Of a stretch of DNA of 60,892 bases, positions 7,352 to 15,196 are shown one piece after another (the first letter of the stretch is position 1; each line of letters starts with the position of its first letter). A program made the translations under genes and the position numbers. Below the pieces are notes generated by a model. It had not been told where the DNA came from, made no database searches, and saw nothing but the letters and a program-made list of their open reading frames with translations. This DNA comes from Pseudomonas sp. CBZ-4 (GTDB lineage: Bacteria; Pseudomonadota; Gammaproteobacteria; Pseudomonadales; Pseudomonadaceae): positions 1 through 60,892 of the forward strand of contig NZ_ANNV01000149.1 of assembly GCF_000346755.1 (NCBI RefSeq), given 5' to 3'.

Positions 7352-10183
7352 ATGACCGACTATAAAGCCACGCTAAACCTTCCGGACACCGCCTTCCCAA
7401 TGAAGGCCGGCCTGCCACAGCGCGAACCGCAGATCCTGCAGCGCTGGGACAGTATTGGCCTGTACGGAAAGTTGCGCGAGATTGGCAAGGATCGTCCGAA
7501 ATTCGTCCTGCACGACGGCCCTCCTTATGCCAACGGCACGATTCACATCGGTCATGCGCTGAACAAGATTCTCAAGGACATGATCCTGCGCTCGAAAACC
7601 CTGTCGGGCTTCGACGCGCCGTACGTCCCGGGCTGGGACTGCCATGGCCTGCCGATCGAACATAAAGTCGAAGTGACCCACGGCAAGAACCTGGGCGCGG
7701 ATAAAACCCGCGAACTGTGCCGTGCCTACGCCACCGAGCAGATCGAAGGGCAGAAGTCCGAATTCATCCGCCTGGGCGTGCTCGGCGAGTGGGACAACCC
7801 GTACAAGACCATGAACTTCAAGAACGAGGCCGGTGAAATCCGCGCCTTGGCCGAAATCGTCAAGGGCGGTTTCGTGTTCAAGGGCCTCAAGCCCGTCAAC
7901 TGGTGCTTTGACTGCGGTTCGGCCCTGGCTGAAGCGGAAGTCGAGTACGAAGACAAGAAGTCCTCGACCATCGACGTGGCCTTCCCGATTGCCGACGAGG
8001 CCAAGCTGGCCGAGGCCTTTGGCCTGGCATCGCTGGCCAAGCCTGCCGCCATCGTGATCTGGACCACCACCCCGTGGACCATCCCGGCCAACCAGGCGCT
8101 GAACGTGCACCCGGAATTCACCTACGCCCTGGTGGACGTCGGTGATCGCCTGCTGGTCCTGGCCGAGGAAATGGTCGAAGCCTGCCTGGCGCGCTACGAG
8201 CTGCAAGGTTCGGTGATCGCCACCACCACCGGCACCGCGCTGGAACTGATCAACTTCCGCCACCCGTTCTACGACCGTCTGTCGCCGGTGTACCTGGCTG
8301 ACTACGTCGAGCTGGGTTCGGGTACCGGTATCGTCCACTGCTCGCCTGCCTACGGCGTAGACGACTTTGTGATCTGCAAGAAGTACGGCTTGGTCAACGA
8401 CGACATCATCAACCCGGTGCAAAGCAACGGCGTGTATGTGCCGTCGCTGGAGTTCTTCGGTGGCCAGTTCATCTTCAAGGCCGACCAGCCGATCATCGAA
8501 AAGCTGCGTGAAGTCGGTGCGCTGATGCAAACCGCCACCATCCAGCACAGCTACATGCACTGCTGGCGTCACAAGACCCCGCTGATCTACCGCGCCACCG
8601 CGCAGTGGTTCATCGGCATGGACAAAGAGCCCACCAGCGGCGACACCCTGCGCAACCGCGCGATCAAGGCGATCGAAGAGACCAAGTTCGTCCCGGCCTG
8701 GGGCCAGGCGCGCCTGCACTCGATGATCGCCAACCGCCCGGACTGGTGCATCTCGCGCCAGCGTAACTGGGGCGTGCCGATCCCGTTCTTCCTGAACAAG
8801 GAAAGCGGCGAGCTGCACCCGCGCACCGTCGAGCTGATGGAAACGGTTGCCCAGCGCGTTGAACAGGAAGGCATCGAAGCCTGGTTCAAGATGGACGCCG
8901 CCGAACTGCTGGGCGACGAAGCGCCGCAGTACGACAAGATCAGCGACACCCTCGACGTGTGGTTCGACTCGGGCACCACCCACTGGCACGTCCTGCGTGG
9001 CTCGCACCCGATGGGTCACGAGAGCGGCCCGCGTGCCGACCTGTACCTGGAAGGTTCGGACCAGCACCGTGGCTGGTTCCATTCGTCCCTGCTGACTGGT
9101 TGCGCCATCGACAACCACGCGCCGTACCGCGAACTGCTGACCCACGGCTTCACCGTCGACGAGACGGGCCGCAAGATGTCCAAGTCGCTGAAAAACGTGA
9201 TCGAGCCGAAGAAGATCAACGACACCCTGGGCGCCGACATCATGCGTCTGTGGGTGGCGTCGACCGACTACTCCGGCGAGATCGCCGTGTCGGACCAGAT
9301 CCTGGCCCGCAGCGCCGATGCCTACCGTCGCATCCGTAATACCGCACGCTTCCTGTTGTCGAACCTGACCGGTTTCAACCCGGCCACCGACATCCTGCCG
9401 GCCGAGGACATGCTCGCCCTGGACCGTTGGGCCGTGGACCGTACCCTGTTGCTGCAACGCGAGTTGCAGGAAAACTACGGCGAATACCGCTTCTGGAACG
9501 TCTACTCGAAGATCCACAACTTCTGCGTGCAGGAGCTGGGTGGTTTCTACCTCGACATCATCAAGGACCGCCAGTACACCACCGGCGCCAACAGCAAGGC
9601 ACGCCGTTCGGCGCAGACCGCGCTGTATCACATCTCCGAAGCGTTGGTGCGCTGGATCGCCCCGATCCTGGCCTTCACCGCCGACGAACTGTGGGAATAC
9701 CTGCCGGGCGAGCGCAACGAGTCCGTGATGCTCAACACCTGGTACGAAGGCCTGACCGAACTGCCGGCCGACTTCGAACTGGGCCGCGAGTACTGGGAAG
9801 GCGTGATGGCCGTCAAGGTTGCGGTGAACAAGGAGCTGGAAGTGCAGCGTGCGGCCAAGGCCGTCGGTGGCAACCTGCAAGCCGAAGTCACCCTGTTTGC
9901 CGAGGAAGGCCTTACCGCCGACCTGGCCAAGCTGAGCAACGAACTGCGTTTCGTGCTGATCACCTCCACCGCGAGCCTGGCGCCATTCGCCCAGGCCCCG
10001 GCGGACGCGGTCGCCACCGAAGTACCGGGCCTCAAGCTCAAAGTGGTCAAGTCGGCCTTCGCCAAGTGCGCCCGTTGCTGGCACTGCCGTGAAGACGTCG
10101 GCGTGAACCCAGAGCATCCGGAAATCTGTGGTCGTTGCGTCGACAACATCAGCGGTGCAGGCGAGGTTCGTCACTATGCCTAA
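7352..10183 (+). CDS. ileS: Isoleucyl-tRNA synthetase
   Basis: Class I synthetase of 943 residues that charges tRNA-Ile, with an editing domain against valine. Visible motifs: HIGH at residues 65-68 (NGTIHIGHALNK), KMSKS at 608-612, the editing-domain WTTTPWTIPAN segment near 240, and a C-terminal zinc site with Cys906, Cys909, Cys926 and Cys929. This is the bacterial type with the zinc-binding tail. Its last eight bases overlap the start of lspA, so the two are translationally coupled. Confidence 0.98.
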   Translation: MTDYKATLNLPDTAFPMKAGLPQREPQILQRWDSIGLYGKLREIGKDRPKFVLHDGPPYANGTIHIGHALNKILKDMILRSKTLSGFDAPYVPGWDCHGLPIEHKVEVTHGKNLGADKTRELCRAYATEQIEGQKSEFIRLGVLGEWDNPYKTMNFKNEAGEIRALAEIVKGGFVFKGLKPVNWCFDCGSALAEAEVEYEDKKSSTIDVAFPIADEAKLAEAFGLASLAKPAAIVIWTTTPWTIPANQALNVHPEFTYALVDVGDRLLVLAEEMVEACLARYELQGSVIATTTGTALELINFRHPFYDRLSPVYLADYVELGSGTGIVHCSPAYGVDDFVICKKYGLVNDDIINPVQSNGVYVPSLEFFGGQFIFKADQPIIEKLREVGALMQTATIQHSYMHCWRHKTPLIYRATAQWFIGMDKEPTSGDTLRNRAIKAIEETKFVPAWGQARLHSMIANRPDWCISRQRNWGVPIPFFLNKESGELHPRTVELMETVAQRVEQEGIEAWFKMDAAELLGDEAPQYDKISDTLDVWFDSGTTHWHVLRGSHPMGHESGPRADLYLEGSDQHRGWFHSSLLTGCAIDNHAPYRELLTHGFTVDETGRKMSKSLKNVIEPKKINDTLGADIMRLWVASTDYSGEIAVSDQILARSADAYRRIRNTARFLLSNLTGFNPATDILPAEDMLALDRWAVDRTLLLQRELQENYGEYRFWNVYSKIHNFCVQELGGFYLDIIKDRQYTTGANSKARRSAQTALYHISEALVRWIAPILAFTADELWEYLPGERNESVMLNTWYEGLTELPADFELGREYWEGVMAVKVAVNKELEVQRAAKAVGGNLQAEVTLFAEEGLTADLAKLSNELRFVLITSTASLAPFAQAPADAVATEVPGLKLKVVKSAFAKCARCWHCREDVGVNPEHPEICGRCVDNISGAGEVRHYA

Positions 10184-10688
10184 TGCAGCCAGTCGTTTTG
10201 GACGCCTGGGCTGGCTCGTACTGAGCGTGCTGGTCCTGGTCATTGACCAGGTCAGCAAGGCTCACTTCGAAGGCGCCTTGCAGATGTACCAGCAGATTGT
10301 GGTCATTCCTGACTACTTCAGCTGGACCTTGGCCTACAACACCGGCGCGGCGTTCAGCTTCCTCGCCGACGGTGGCGGCTGGCAGCGCTGGCTGTTCGCC
10401 CTGATCGCCGTGGTGGTCAGTGCGGTGCTGGTGGTCTGGCTCAAGCGCCTCGGCCGCGACGACACCTGGCTGGCCATCGCCCTGGCCCTGGTGCTGGGCG
10501 GCGCGTTGGGCAACCTGTACGACCGCATTGCCCTGGGCCATGTGATCGACTTTATCCTCGTGCATTGGCAGAACCGCTGGTACTTCCCGGCGTTCAACTT
10601 TGCCGACAGCGCCATCACCGTCGGTGCAATCATGCTGGCGTTGGACATGTTCAAAAGTAAGAAAACCGGAGAGACCGTCAATGACTGA
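10176..10688 (+). CDS. lspA: Lipoprotein signal peptidase (SPase II)
   Basis: Inner-membrane aspartic protease that removes signal peptides from diacylglyceryl-modified prolipoproteins such as BamD encoded nearby. It has 170 residues and four transmembrane segments. The catalytic pair is Asp116 (GNLYDR) and Asp144 (FNFADSAIT), and the conserved Asp24 lies in VIDQVSK. The chosen ATG lies inside the end of ileS; a longer in-frame reading would add non-family residues. Its end overlaps fkpB by eight bases. Confidence 0.97.
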   Translation: MPNAASRFGRLGWLVLSVLVLVIDQVSKAHFEGALQMYQQIVVIPDYFSWTLAYNTGAAFSFLADGGGWQRWLFALIAVVVSAVLVVWLKRLGRDDTWLAIALALVLGGALGNLYDRIALGHVIDFILVHWQNRWYFPAFNFADSAITVGAIMLALDMFKSKKTGETVND

Positions 10689-11133
10689 TCAGGTATTGGC
10701 TGAGCAACGCATCGGCCAGAACACGGAAGTCACCTTGCATTTCGCACTGCGCCTGGAGAATGGCGACACGGTCGACAGCACGTTCGACAAAGCCCCGGCG
10801 ACCTTCAAGGTCGGCGACGGCAACCTGCTGCCGGGTTTCGAAGCGGCCCTGTTCGGCTTCAAGGCTGGCGACAAGCGCAACCTGCAGATCCTGCCGGAAA
10901 ACGCCTTTGGCCAGCCCAATCCGCAAAACGTGCAGATCATCCCGCGTTCGCAGTTCGAAGGCATGGACCTGTCGGAAGGCTTGCTGGTGATCTTCAATGA
11001 TGCGGCGAATACCGAATTGCCTGGCGTGGTGAAGACCTTCGATGACACGCAAGTAACCATCGACTTCAACCACCCGTTGGCCGGTAAAACCTTGACCTTT
11101 GACGTTGAAATCATCGACGTTAAAGCGCTCTGA
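10681..11133 (+). CDS. fkpB: FKBP-type peptidyl-prolyl isomerase FkpB/SlpA
   Basis: A 150-residue SlyD-like prolyl isomerase without a histidine-rich tail. Motifs include STFDKAPATFKVGDGNLLPG in the FKBP core, the inserted flap (NAFGQPNPQNVQ) and DFNHPLAGKTL near the end. The neighbourhood lspA-fkpB-ispH is conserved from E. coli to Pseudomonas. The start ATG overlaps the lspA stop region (ATGACTGA), a coupling arrangement. It is the second FKBP gene in the window. Confidence 0.94.
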   Translation: MTDQVLAEQRIGQNTEVTLHFALRLENGDTVDSTFDKAPATFKVGDGNLLPGFEAALFGFKAGDKRNLQILPENAFGQPNPQNVQIIPRSQFEGMDLSEGLLVIFNDAANTELPGVVKTFDDTQVTIDFNHPLAGKTLTFDVEIIDVKAL

Positions 11134-11165
11134 CTGACGAAACCGGTTCCTGCGGGTGGCGGCTT

Positions 11166-11254
11166 GTGTAGGAGCTGGCTTGCCTGCGATTGCATCACCT
11201 CGGTGTACTTGATACACCGAGTCGTCTGCATCGCGGGCAAGCCCGGCTCCCACA
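11166..11254. repeat. REPIN (type A)
   Basis: Inverted arms gtaggagctggcttgcctgc and gcgggcaagcccggctccca enclose a loop in which CTCGGTGTA pairs with TACACCGAG. It separates fkpB from ispH, so ispH probably has its own promoter or depends on read-through. Confidence 0.8.
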
Positions 11255-11317
11255 GAGGCTCAAGCTTATAGAGCTGAGTTGATCCAATTTCTTGCCCTGC
11301 AAGACACGAGGCACAGC

Positions 11318-12265
11318 ATGCACATCAAACTCGCCAACCCCCGTGGCTTCTGCGCCGGCGTGGACCGTGCGATCGAAATCGTCAACCGCGCCCTGGAAGT
11401 CTTCGGGCCGCCGATCTACGTGCGCCATGAAGTCGTCCACAACAAATTCGTGGTCGAAGACCTGCGCGCCCGCGGCGCCATCTTCGTCGAAGAGTTGGAC
11501 CAGGTGCCGGACGACGTGATCGTGATCTTCAGCGCCCACGGTGTTTCCCAGGCGGTGCGCACCGAGGCGGCAGGCCGTGGCCTGAAAGTCTTCGACGCCA
11601 CCTGCCCACTGGTGACCAAGGTGCACATCGAAGTCGCACGCTACAGCCGTGACGGCCGTGAGTGCATCCTGATCGGCCACGCCGGGCACCCGGAAGTCGA
11701 AGGCACCATGGGCCAGTACGACGCCAGCAATGGTGGCGCCATCTACCTGGTGGAAGACGAAAAAGACGTCGCCAACCTGCAGGTGCGCAACCCCGAGCGC
11801 CTGGCATTCGTGACCCAGACCACCTTGTCCATGGACGACACCAGCCGCGTCATCGACGCCCTGCGCACTCGCTTCCCGGCCATCGGTGGCCCGCGCAAGG
11901 ACGACATCTGCTACGCCACGCAAAACCGCCAGGACGCGGTCAAGCAACTGGCCAACGAGTGCGATGTGGTCCTGGTGGTCGGCAGCCCTAACAGCTCCAA
12001 CTCCAACCGCCTGCGCGAGCTGGCCGAACGCATGGCAACACCGGCGTACCTGATCGACGGCGCGGAAGACATGCAACGCAGCTGGTTCGATGGCGTCCAG
12101 CGTATCGGCATCACCGCCGGTGCCTCGGCCCCGGAAGTCCTGGTGCGCGGCGTGATCCAGCAGTTGCACGCCTGGGGTGCCACCGGCGCCGATGAGTTGG
12201 CCGGTCGTGAAGAAAACATCACTTTCTCCATGCCCAAGGAGCTGCGGGTTCGCTCGTTGCTCTGA
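11318..12265 (+). CDS. ispH: 4-hydroxy-3-methylbut-2-enyl diphosphate reductase
   Basis: Last enzyme of the MEP isoprenoid pathway; it reduces HMBPP to IPP and DMAPP with an iron-sulfur cluster. The 315-residue protein has the three cluster cysteines Cys12 (GFCAGVDRA), Cys96 (FDATCPLV) and Cys198 (DICYATQNRQ), plus the catalytic-site segments VRHEVVHN and SPNSSNSNRL. The start was set at MHIKLANPRG, preceded by ACGAGG. Its last 47 bases overlap the end of the convergent fimT-like gene. Confidence 0.97.
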   Translation: MHIKLANPRGFCAGVDRAIEIVNRALEVFGPPIYVRHEVVHNKFVVEDLRARGAIFVEELDQVPDDVIVIFSAHGVSQAVRTEAAGRGLKVFDATCPLVTKVHIEVARYSRDGRECILIGHAGHPEVEGTMGQYDASNGGAIYLVEDEKDVANLQVRNPERLAFVTQTTLSMDDTSRVIDALRTRFPAIGGPRKDDICYATQNRQDAVKQLANECDVVLVVGSPNSSNSNRLRELAERMATPAYLIDGAEDMQRSWFDGVQRIGITAGASAPEVLVRGVIQQLHAWGATGADELAGREENITFSMPKELRVRSLL

Positions 12266-12800
12266 GTGCCAGGGTGCCGGAGTAGCTCCGGCACAACGCC
12301 TGCTCGGTCCTGTCGCTGCGCAGGCTGATGCGTCCGCTGGGCGCCAGTACCACCTGGTACTGGCTTTGCGCCTGGCCCGTGGCGCACACATGCACAGTGC
12401 CCGCTCGAAACCCTCCGCCTGAAAATACCGGTTCGCCCAGCCCGCTGAAGCGTACCTGGCTCTTGACCGGGCCATTGCCGACAATCGCCACGCGCCCGCT
12501 GTCCTGGTGCTCCAGCAACACCGGATTGTCCTCGTCCAGGTGGCCGCGTCCGCTCACGTCCACGATCACCCGCCAACCTCGGCTCCAGTCTTCGTCCTGT
12601 GCGTGGATGATGACGGCCCGGTTGCGCGCGATGGCTTCGGTGCGCGCGAAGCGCAGCCCTCCGGCCAGGGATTGTGCGGCGCTATGTCGTTGTTGTGATT
12701 CGAGCAGGTTCTTGAAACCGGGCACGGCCAGGTTGGCCAGGATGCCGCTCATGATCAGCCCGAGCAGCAGTTCAATCAGGGTGAAACCGCGCTGTTGCAT
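12219..12800 (-). CDS. Minor pseudopilin, GspH/FimT family
   Basis: A 193-residue prepilin-like protein. The leader MQQRG is cut before Phe6, followed by TLIELLLGLIMSG with Glu at mature position 5. The helix then continues into ARTEAIARNRAVIIH, typical of FimT/FimU. FimU-type proteins prime the pilus tip; FimT-type proteins can bind DNA during uptake. Which of the two this is cannot be settled by eye. It is transcribed away from pilVWXE, unlike the co-directional fimU-pilVWX order of P. aeruginosa. Its 3' end overlaps ispH by 47 bases. Confidence 0.85.
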   Translation of the reverse strand: MQQRGFTLIELLLGLIMSGILANLAVPGFKNLLESQQRHSAAQSLAGGLRFARTEAIARNRAVIIHAQDEDWSRGWRVIVDVSGRGHLDEDNPVLLEHQDSGRVAIVGNGPVKSQVRFSGLGEPVFSGGGFRAGTVHVCATGQAQSQYQVVLAPSGRISLRSDRTEQALCRSYSGTLALRATSEPAAPWAWRK

Positions 12801-12943
12801 AGGTCATCCCTCCGTGGATGTGGGTGCAGACCTAGGTATAGCGCCTGCGCCTCGACCTCGGATGATGGCCTTTTTGTCCAAAGTATTTCCCTTTGTTCCG
12901 GCAGCGCCACGGTTGAAAAACCGGCGCTAGTCTTGGGCTGCAC

Positions 12944-12967
12944 AGCAGGATTTCCTGCTTCTTTTTT
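12944..12967 (+). terminator. Terminator-like hairpin upstream of pilV
   Basis: AGCAGG-ATTT-CCTGCT followed by TCTTTTTT lies about 20 bases before the pilV ATG. The six-pair stem is weak. It could be a minor attenuator in the pilV leader or chance. Confidence 0.35.
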
Positions 12968-12987
12968 GGCCTTCGACACGGACGACG

Positions 12988-13479
12988 ATGGTAATGCTTG
13001 CCTCCCCGAACACCGTTTGCACCTGCACCTTGCCTCGGCGCCAAACCGGCATGACCCTGATCGAAGTGCTGGTCGCCCTATTGATTCTCGCCGTTGGCCT
13101 GTTGGGCGCGGCCGCCATCCAGCTCAATGCGCTCAAGTACACCGACAGCGCCAGGATGATCAGCCAGGCCAGTTTCATCGCCTACGACATGCTCGACCGC
13201 ATCCGCGCCAACGCCGCTGCCGACTACGCGTGGGGCCGTGCAGAACGTGCGCCGGCCAGCAGTGCCAGTGCCAGCGTGCGTGACCTGGACCTGCATGATT
13301 TCGAAGCCAATATCCTCGGGTTTGCCGGGCCGAGCGCCAAAGGCTCGGTGGCGGTGAGCGCCAATGAAGTGACCGTCACCATCAGTTGGGATGATCGACG
13401 GGCCACAGACACCAGTGACGCACGCGAGACCTTTACCCTGACCAGCCGAATCGGTCATGAGCCGGGAGTGCTGCCATGA
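12988..13479 (+). CDS. pilV: Type IV pilus minor pilin PilV
   Basis: A 163-residue minor pilin. The prepilin site is QTG followed by MTLIEVLVALLILAVGLLG, with Glu at mature position 5 and the GLLGAAAIQ segment typical of PilV. The leader is long at 21 residues when read from the first ATG; an ATG two codons later would give 19. The ribosome site is weak, so the start is uncertain. Minor pilins PilV, W, X and E form the priming complex at the fibre tip in P. aeruginosa. The stop overlaps pilW by four bases (ATGA). Confidence 0.88.
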   Translation: MVMLASPNTVCTCTLPRRQTGMTLIEVLVALLILAVGLLGAAAIQLNALKYTDSARMISQASFIAYDMLDRIRANAAADYAWGRAERAPASSASASVRDLDLHDFEANILGFAGPSAKGSVAVSANEVTVTISWDDRRATDTSDARETFTLTSRIGHEPGVLP

Positions 13480-14183
13480 GCTCGCGTCTTCGCGGTTTCA
13501 GCCTGGTTGAGTTGCTGCTCGCGCTGGCCATCGGGCTGGTGTTGGTGGCCGGGGGCAGCCAGGTGGTGATCAGTTCCCGCGCGACACAGGCGAGCCAGCA
13601 GGCGGCGATGTGGCTGCAGGATGATGCGCGGTTTGTCCTGGGCAAGATGATTCAGGACATCCGCCAGGCGGGCATGTTTGGCTGCCTGGGCACGGCGTTT
13701 ATCGAGAATGCACCGGCGGCCTTTGATCAGCCTGTGCGCTGGAGTGCCGGGAACGGATCAGCGTCACTGACGCTGGTGACGGCGGATATCGGCGATGGTG
13801 GCGGCAAGCCCGACTGGACGGTGCTGTCCGATTGTACGGGAACCGCCGAGGCGTTCACGGGCAGCGCGCCCGTGCCTTTGCCTGGGCAGATTCGCTTTGG
13901 ATTGCGGCAGATCACCTACACCTTCGAGGCGGGCCAGTTGAAGGTCAGTACGCCTGCGGCACCGGCCAAGGCGGTGCTGGTGGATAACGTGCGGGCGTTT
14001 GATATCAGCTTCGGCGTGGCCGCCAAGCCTGGCTCGGCGGAAGTGGTGCGTTATGACGCCCGCCCCGGTGATGAATCCCTGATCCGCAGCGTGCGTATCC
14101 TGATGATGCTGCAAGACCCCGCGGGGCGCGTCAAGGATCAAGCCTACAGCGTCGTGGCCGCGCTGCGAAACCGTCTGGGGTAG
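13476..14183 (+). CDS. pilW: Type IV pilus minor pilin PilW
   Basis: A 235-residue minor pilin with leader MSSRLRG and mature start FSLVELLLALAIGLVLVAGG (Glu at position 5). The region after the helix (about residues 60-120) has two Cys residues that could form a disulfide (GCLGTAF and SDCTGTAE). The C-terminal half contains the PilW-like FGVAAKPG and YSVVAALRNRL ends. Translationally coupled to pilV. PilW is part of the tip-priming complex. Confidence 0.88.
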   Translation: MSSRLRGFSLVELLLALAIGLVLVAGGSQVVISSRATQASQQAAMWLQDDARFVLGKMIQDIRQAGMFGCLGTAFIENAPAAFDQPVRWSAGNGSASLTLVTADIGDGGGKPDWTVLSDCTGTAEAFTGSAPVPLPGQIRFGLRQITYTFEAGQLKVSTPAAPAKAVLVDNVRAFDISFGVAAKPGSAEVVRYDARPGDESLIRSVRILMMLQDPAGRVKDQAYSVVAALRNRLG

Positions 14184-14190
14184 GGCGGGT

Positions 14191-14721
14191 ATGGGAATGT
14201 CTCAACACGAAAATGTACGGCAGGCGGGCATGGTGCTGCCGATCAGCCTGGTGTTTCTGCTGTTGCTGTCGCTGATTGGCTTGGCGTCGATGCGGGGCGC
14301 GGTGTCCCAGCAGAAGGCCGCCGCCAGTCTGTGGCATCGCAACCAATCGCTGCAGAGTGCCGAAAGTGGCCTGAGGATGGGGGAGTCGGTCGTACAGCGG
14401 GTGCCTGCGACCTTGCCAGTGTGTCGGTCTGTCGTCACCTGCGCGCCGCCGGGCGAGGCATTTTCACTGAGCGGCGCCGGAGTGAACCCGGTTTCCGGCG
14501 TCACCTGGATCGCGCTCAAGGGCGGTTTCTACGGCATACAGTCCCTCGGGCCTGCCGTGGGGCTGGCTCAATTGCCGCCGCAAGTAACGGCTGCTGTGTA
14601 CCGGGTGACGGCGGTCGGGTTAGGCGGCCAATCCCGCACGGTCTTGGAGAGCGTGTATGTGCGGGTAGACGGGGAGGGCGGCTCGCGGTTTCGGCGGGTG
14701 GGCTGGCGGGAACTTCAATAA
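14191..14721 (+). CDS. pilX: Type IV pilus minor pilin PilX
   Basis: A 176-residue minor pilin. The cleavage site is probably QAG before MVLPISLVFLLLLSLIGLAS; there is no Glu at mature position 5. That is a known feature of GspK-like tip pilins, and for PilX here it is inferred. The segment SLQSAESGLRMGE is the PilX N-domain signature. It lies seven bases after pilW. The next gene is pilE only 11 bases downstream, whereas in P. aeruginosa pilY1 and pilY2 come between. Confidence 0.85.
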   Translation: MGMSQHENVRQAGMVLPISLVFLLLLSLIGLASMRGAVSQQKAAASLWHRNQSLQSAESGLRMGESVVQRVPATLPVCRSVVTCAPPGEAFSLSGAGVNPVSGVTWIALKGGFYGIQSLGPAVGLAQLPPQVTAAVYRVTAVGLGGQSRTVLESVYVRVDGEGGSRFRRVGWRELQ

Positions 14722-14732
14722 GGGGTGGTGGG

Positions 14733-15134
14733 ATGGACAAGGACAGCCGGGGTTTTACCCTGATCGAGTTACTGGTGGCCGTGGCAATCATTGGAGTGCT
14801 GGCCGGGGTCGCCTACCCCAGCTATACCGGCCAGGTAAAAAAGGTCTATCGCGGGCAAATTGTCGCGCTGTTGACCGAGCAGGCGCAGTACCTGGAGCGC
14901 TTTTATGCGCGCAATGGCAGTTTTATTGACGCCAGCGGCGTCAGTACGGGCAATGATCGCTATAGAATCACCGCTGTATTGAACCCTCAGGATTTCCGCC
15001 TGCTGGCCACGCCCATTGCTGACTCGGTGATGGCCGGTGACCCTTGCGGCGGCTTTAGCCTGACCAGCACCGGCGCGCGGGCCAACCCTGGCGCAGCACC
15101 GGACATGTCACGCACGCTGTGCTGGGGGCAATGA
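14733..15134 (+). CDS. pilE: Type IV pilus minor pilin PilE
   Basis: A 133-residue type IV prepilin-like protein: leader MDKDSRG, mature FTLIELLVAVAIIGVLAGVA with Glu at position 5, then YPSYTGQVKK and the conserved EQAQYLERFYARNGSF segment. Two Cys residues (GDPCGGF and TLCWGQ) can form the C-terminal disulfide loop. The start was chosen at the ATG preceded by AGGGGTGG. It completes the pilVWXE operon. The following thiO lies 62 bases away and may be read through. Confidence 0.9.
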   Translation: MDKDSRGFTLIELLVAVAIIGVLAGVAYPSYTGQVKKVYRGQIVALLTEQAQYLERFYARNGSFIDASGVSTGNDRYRITAVLNPQDFRLLATPIADSVMAGDPCGGFSLTSTGARANPGAAPDMSRTLCWGQ

Positions 15135-15196
15135 TGACAGTGCTGGATGATTGGGCGCCGGGTGCGCTTGTCCCTATTTATCGGCTGGATCGAATA

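Noticed and set aside
7373..10258. A 961-codon open frame opposite ileS
   Set aside because: Same reason: antisense to an intact synthetase, with shadow composition.
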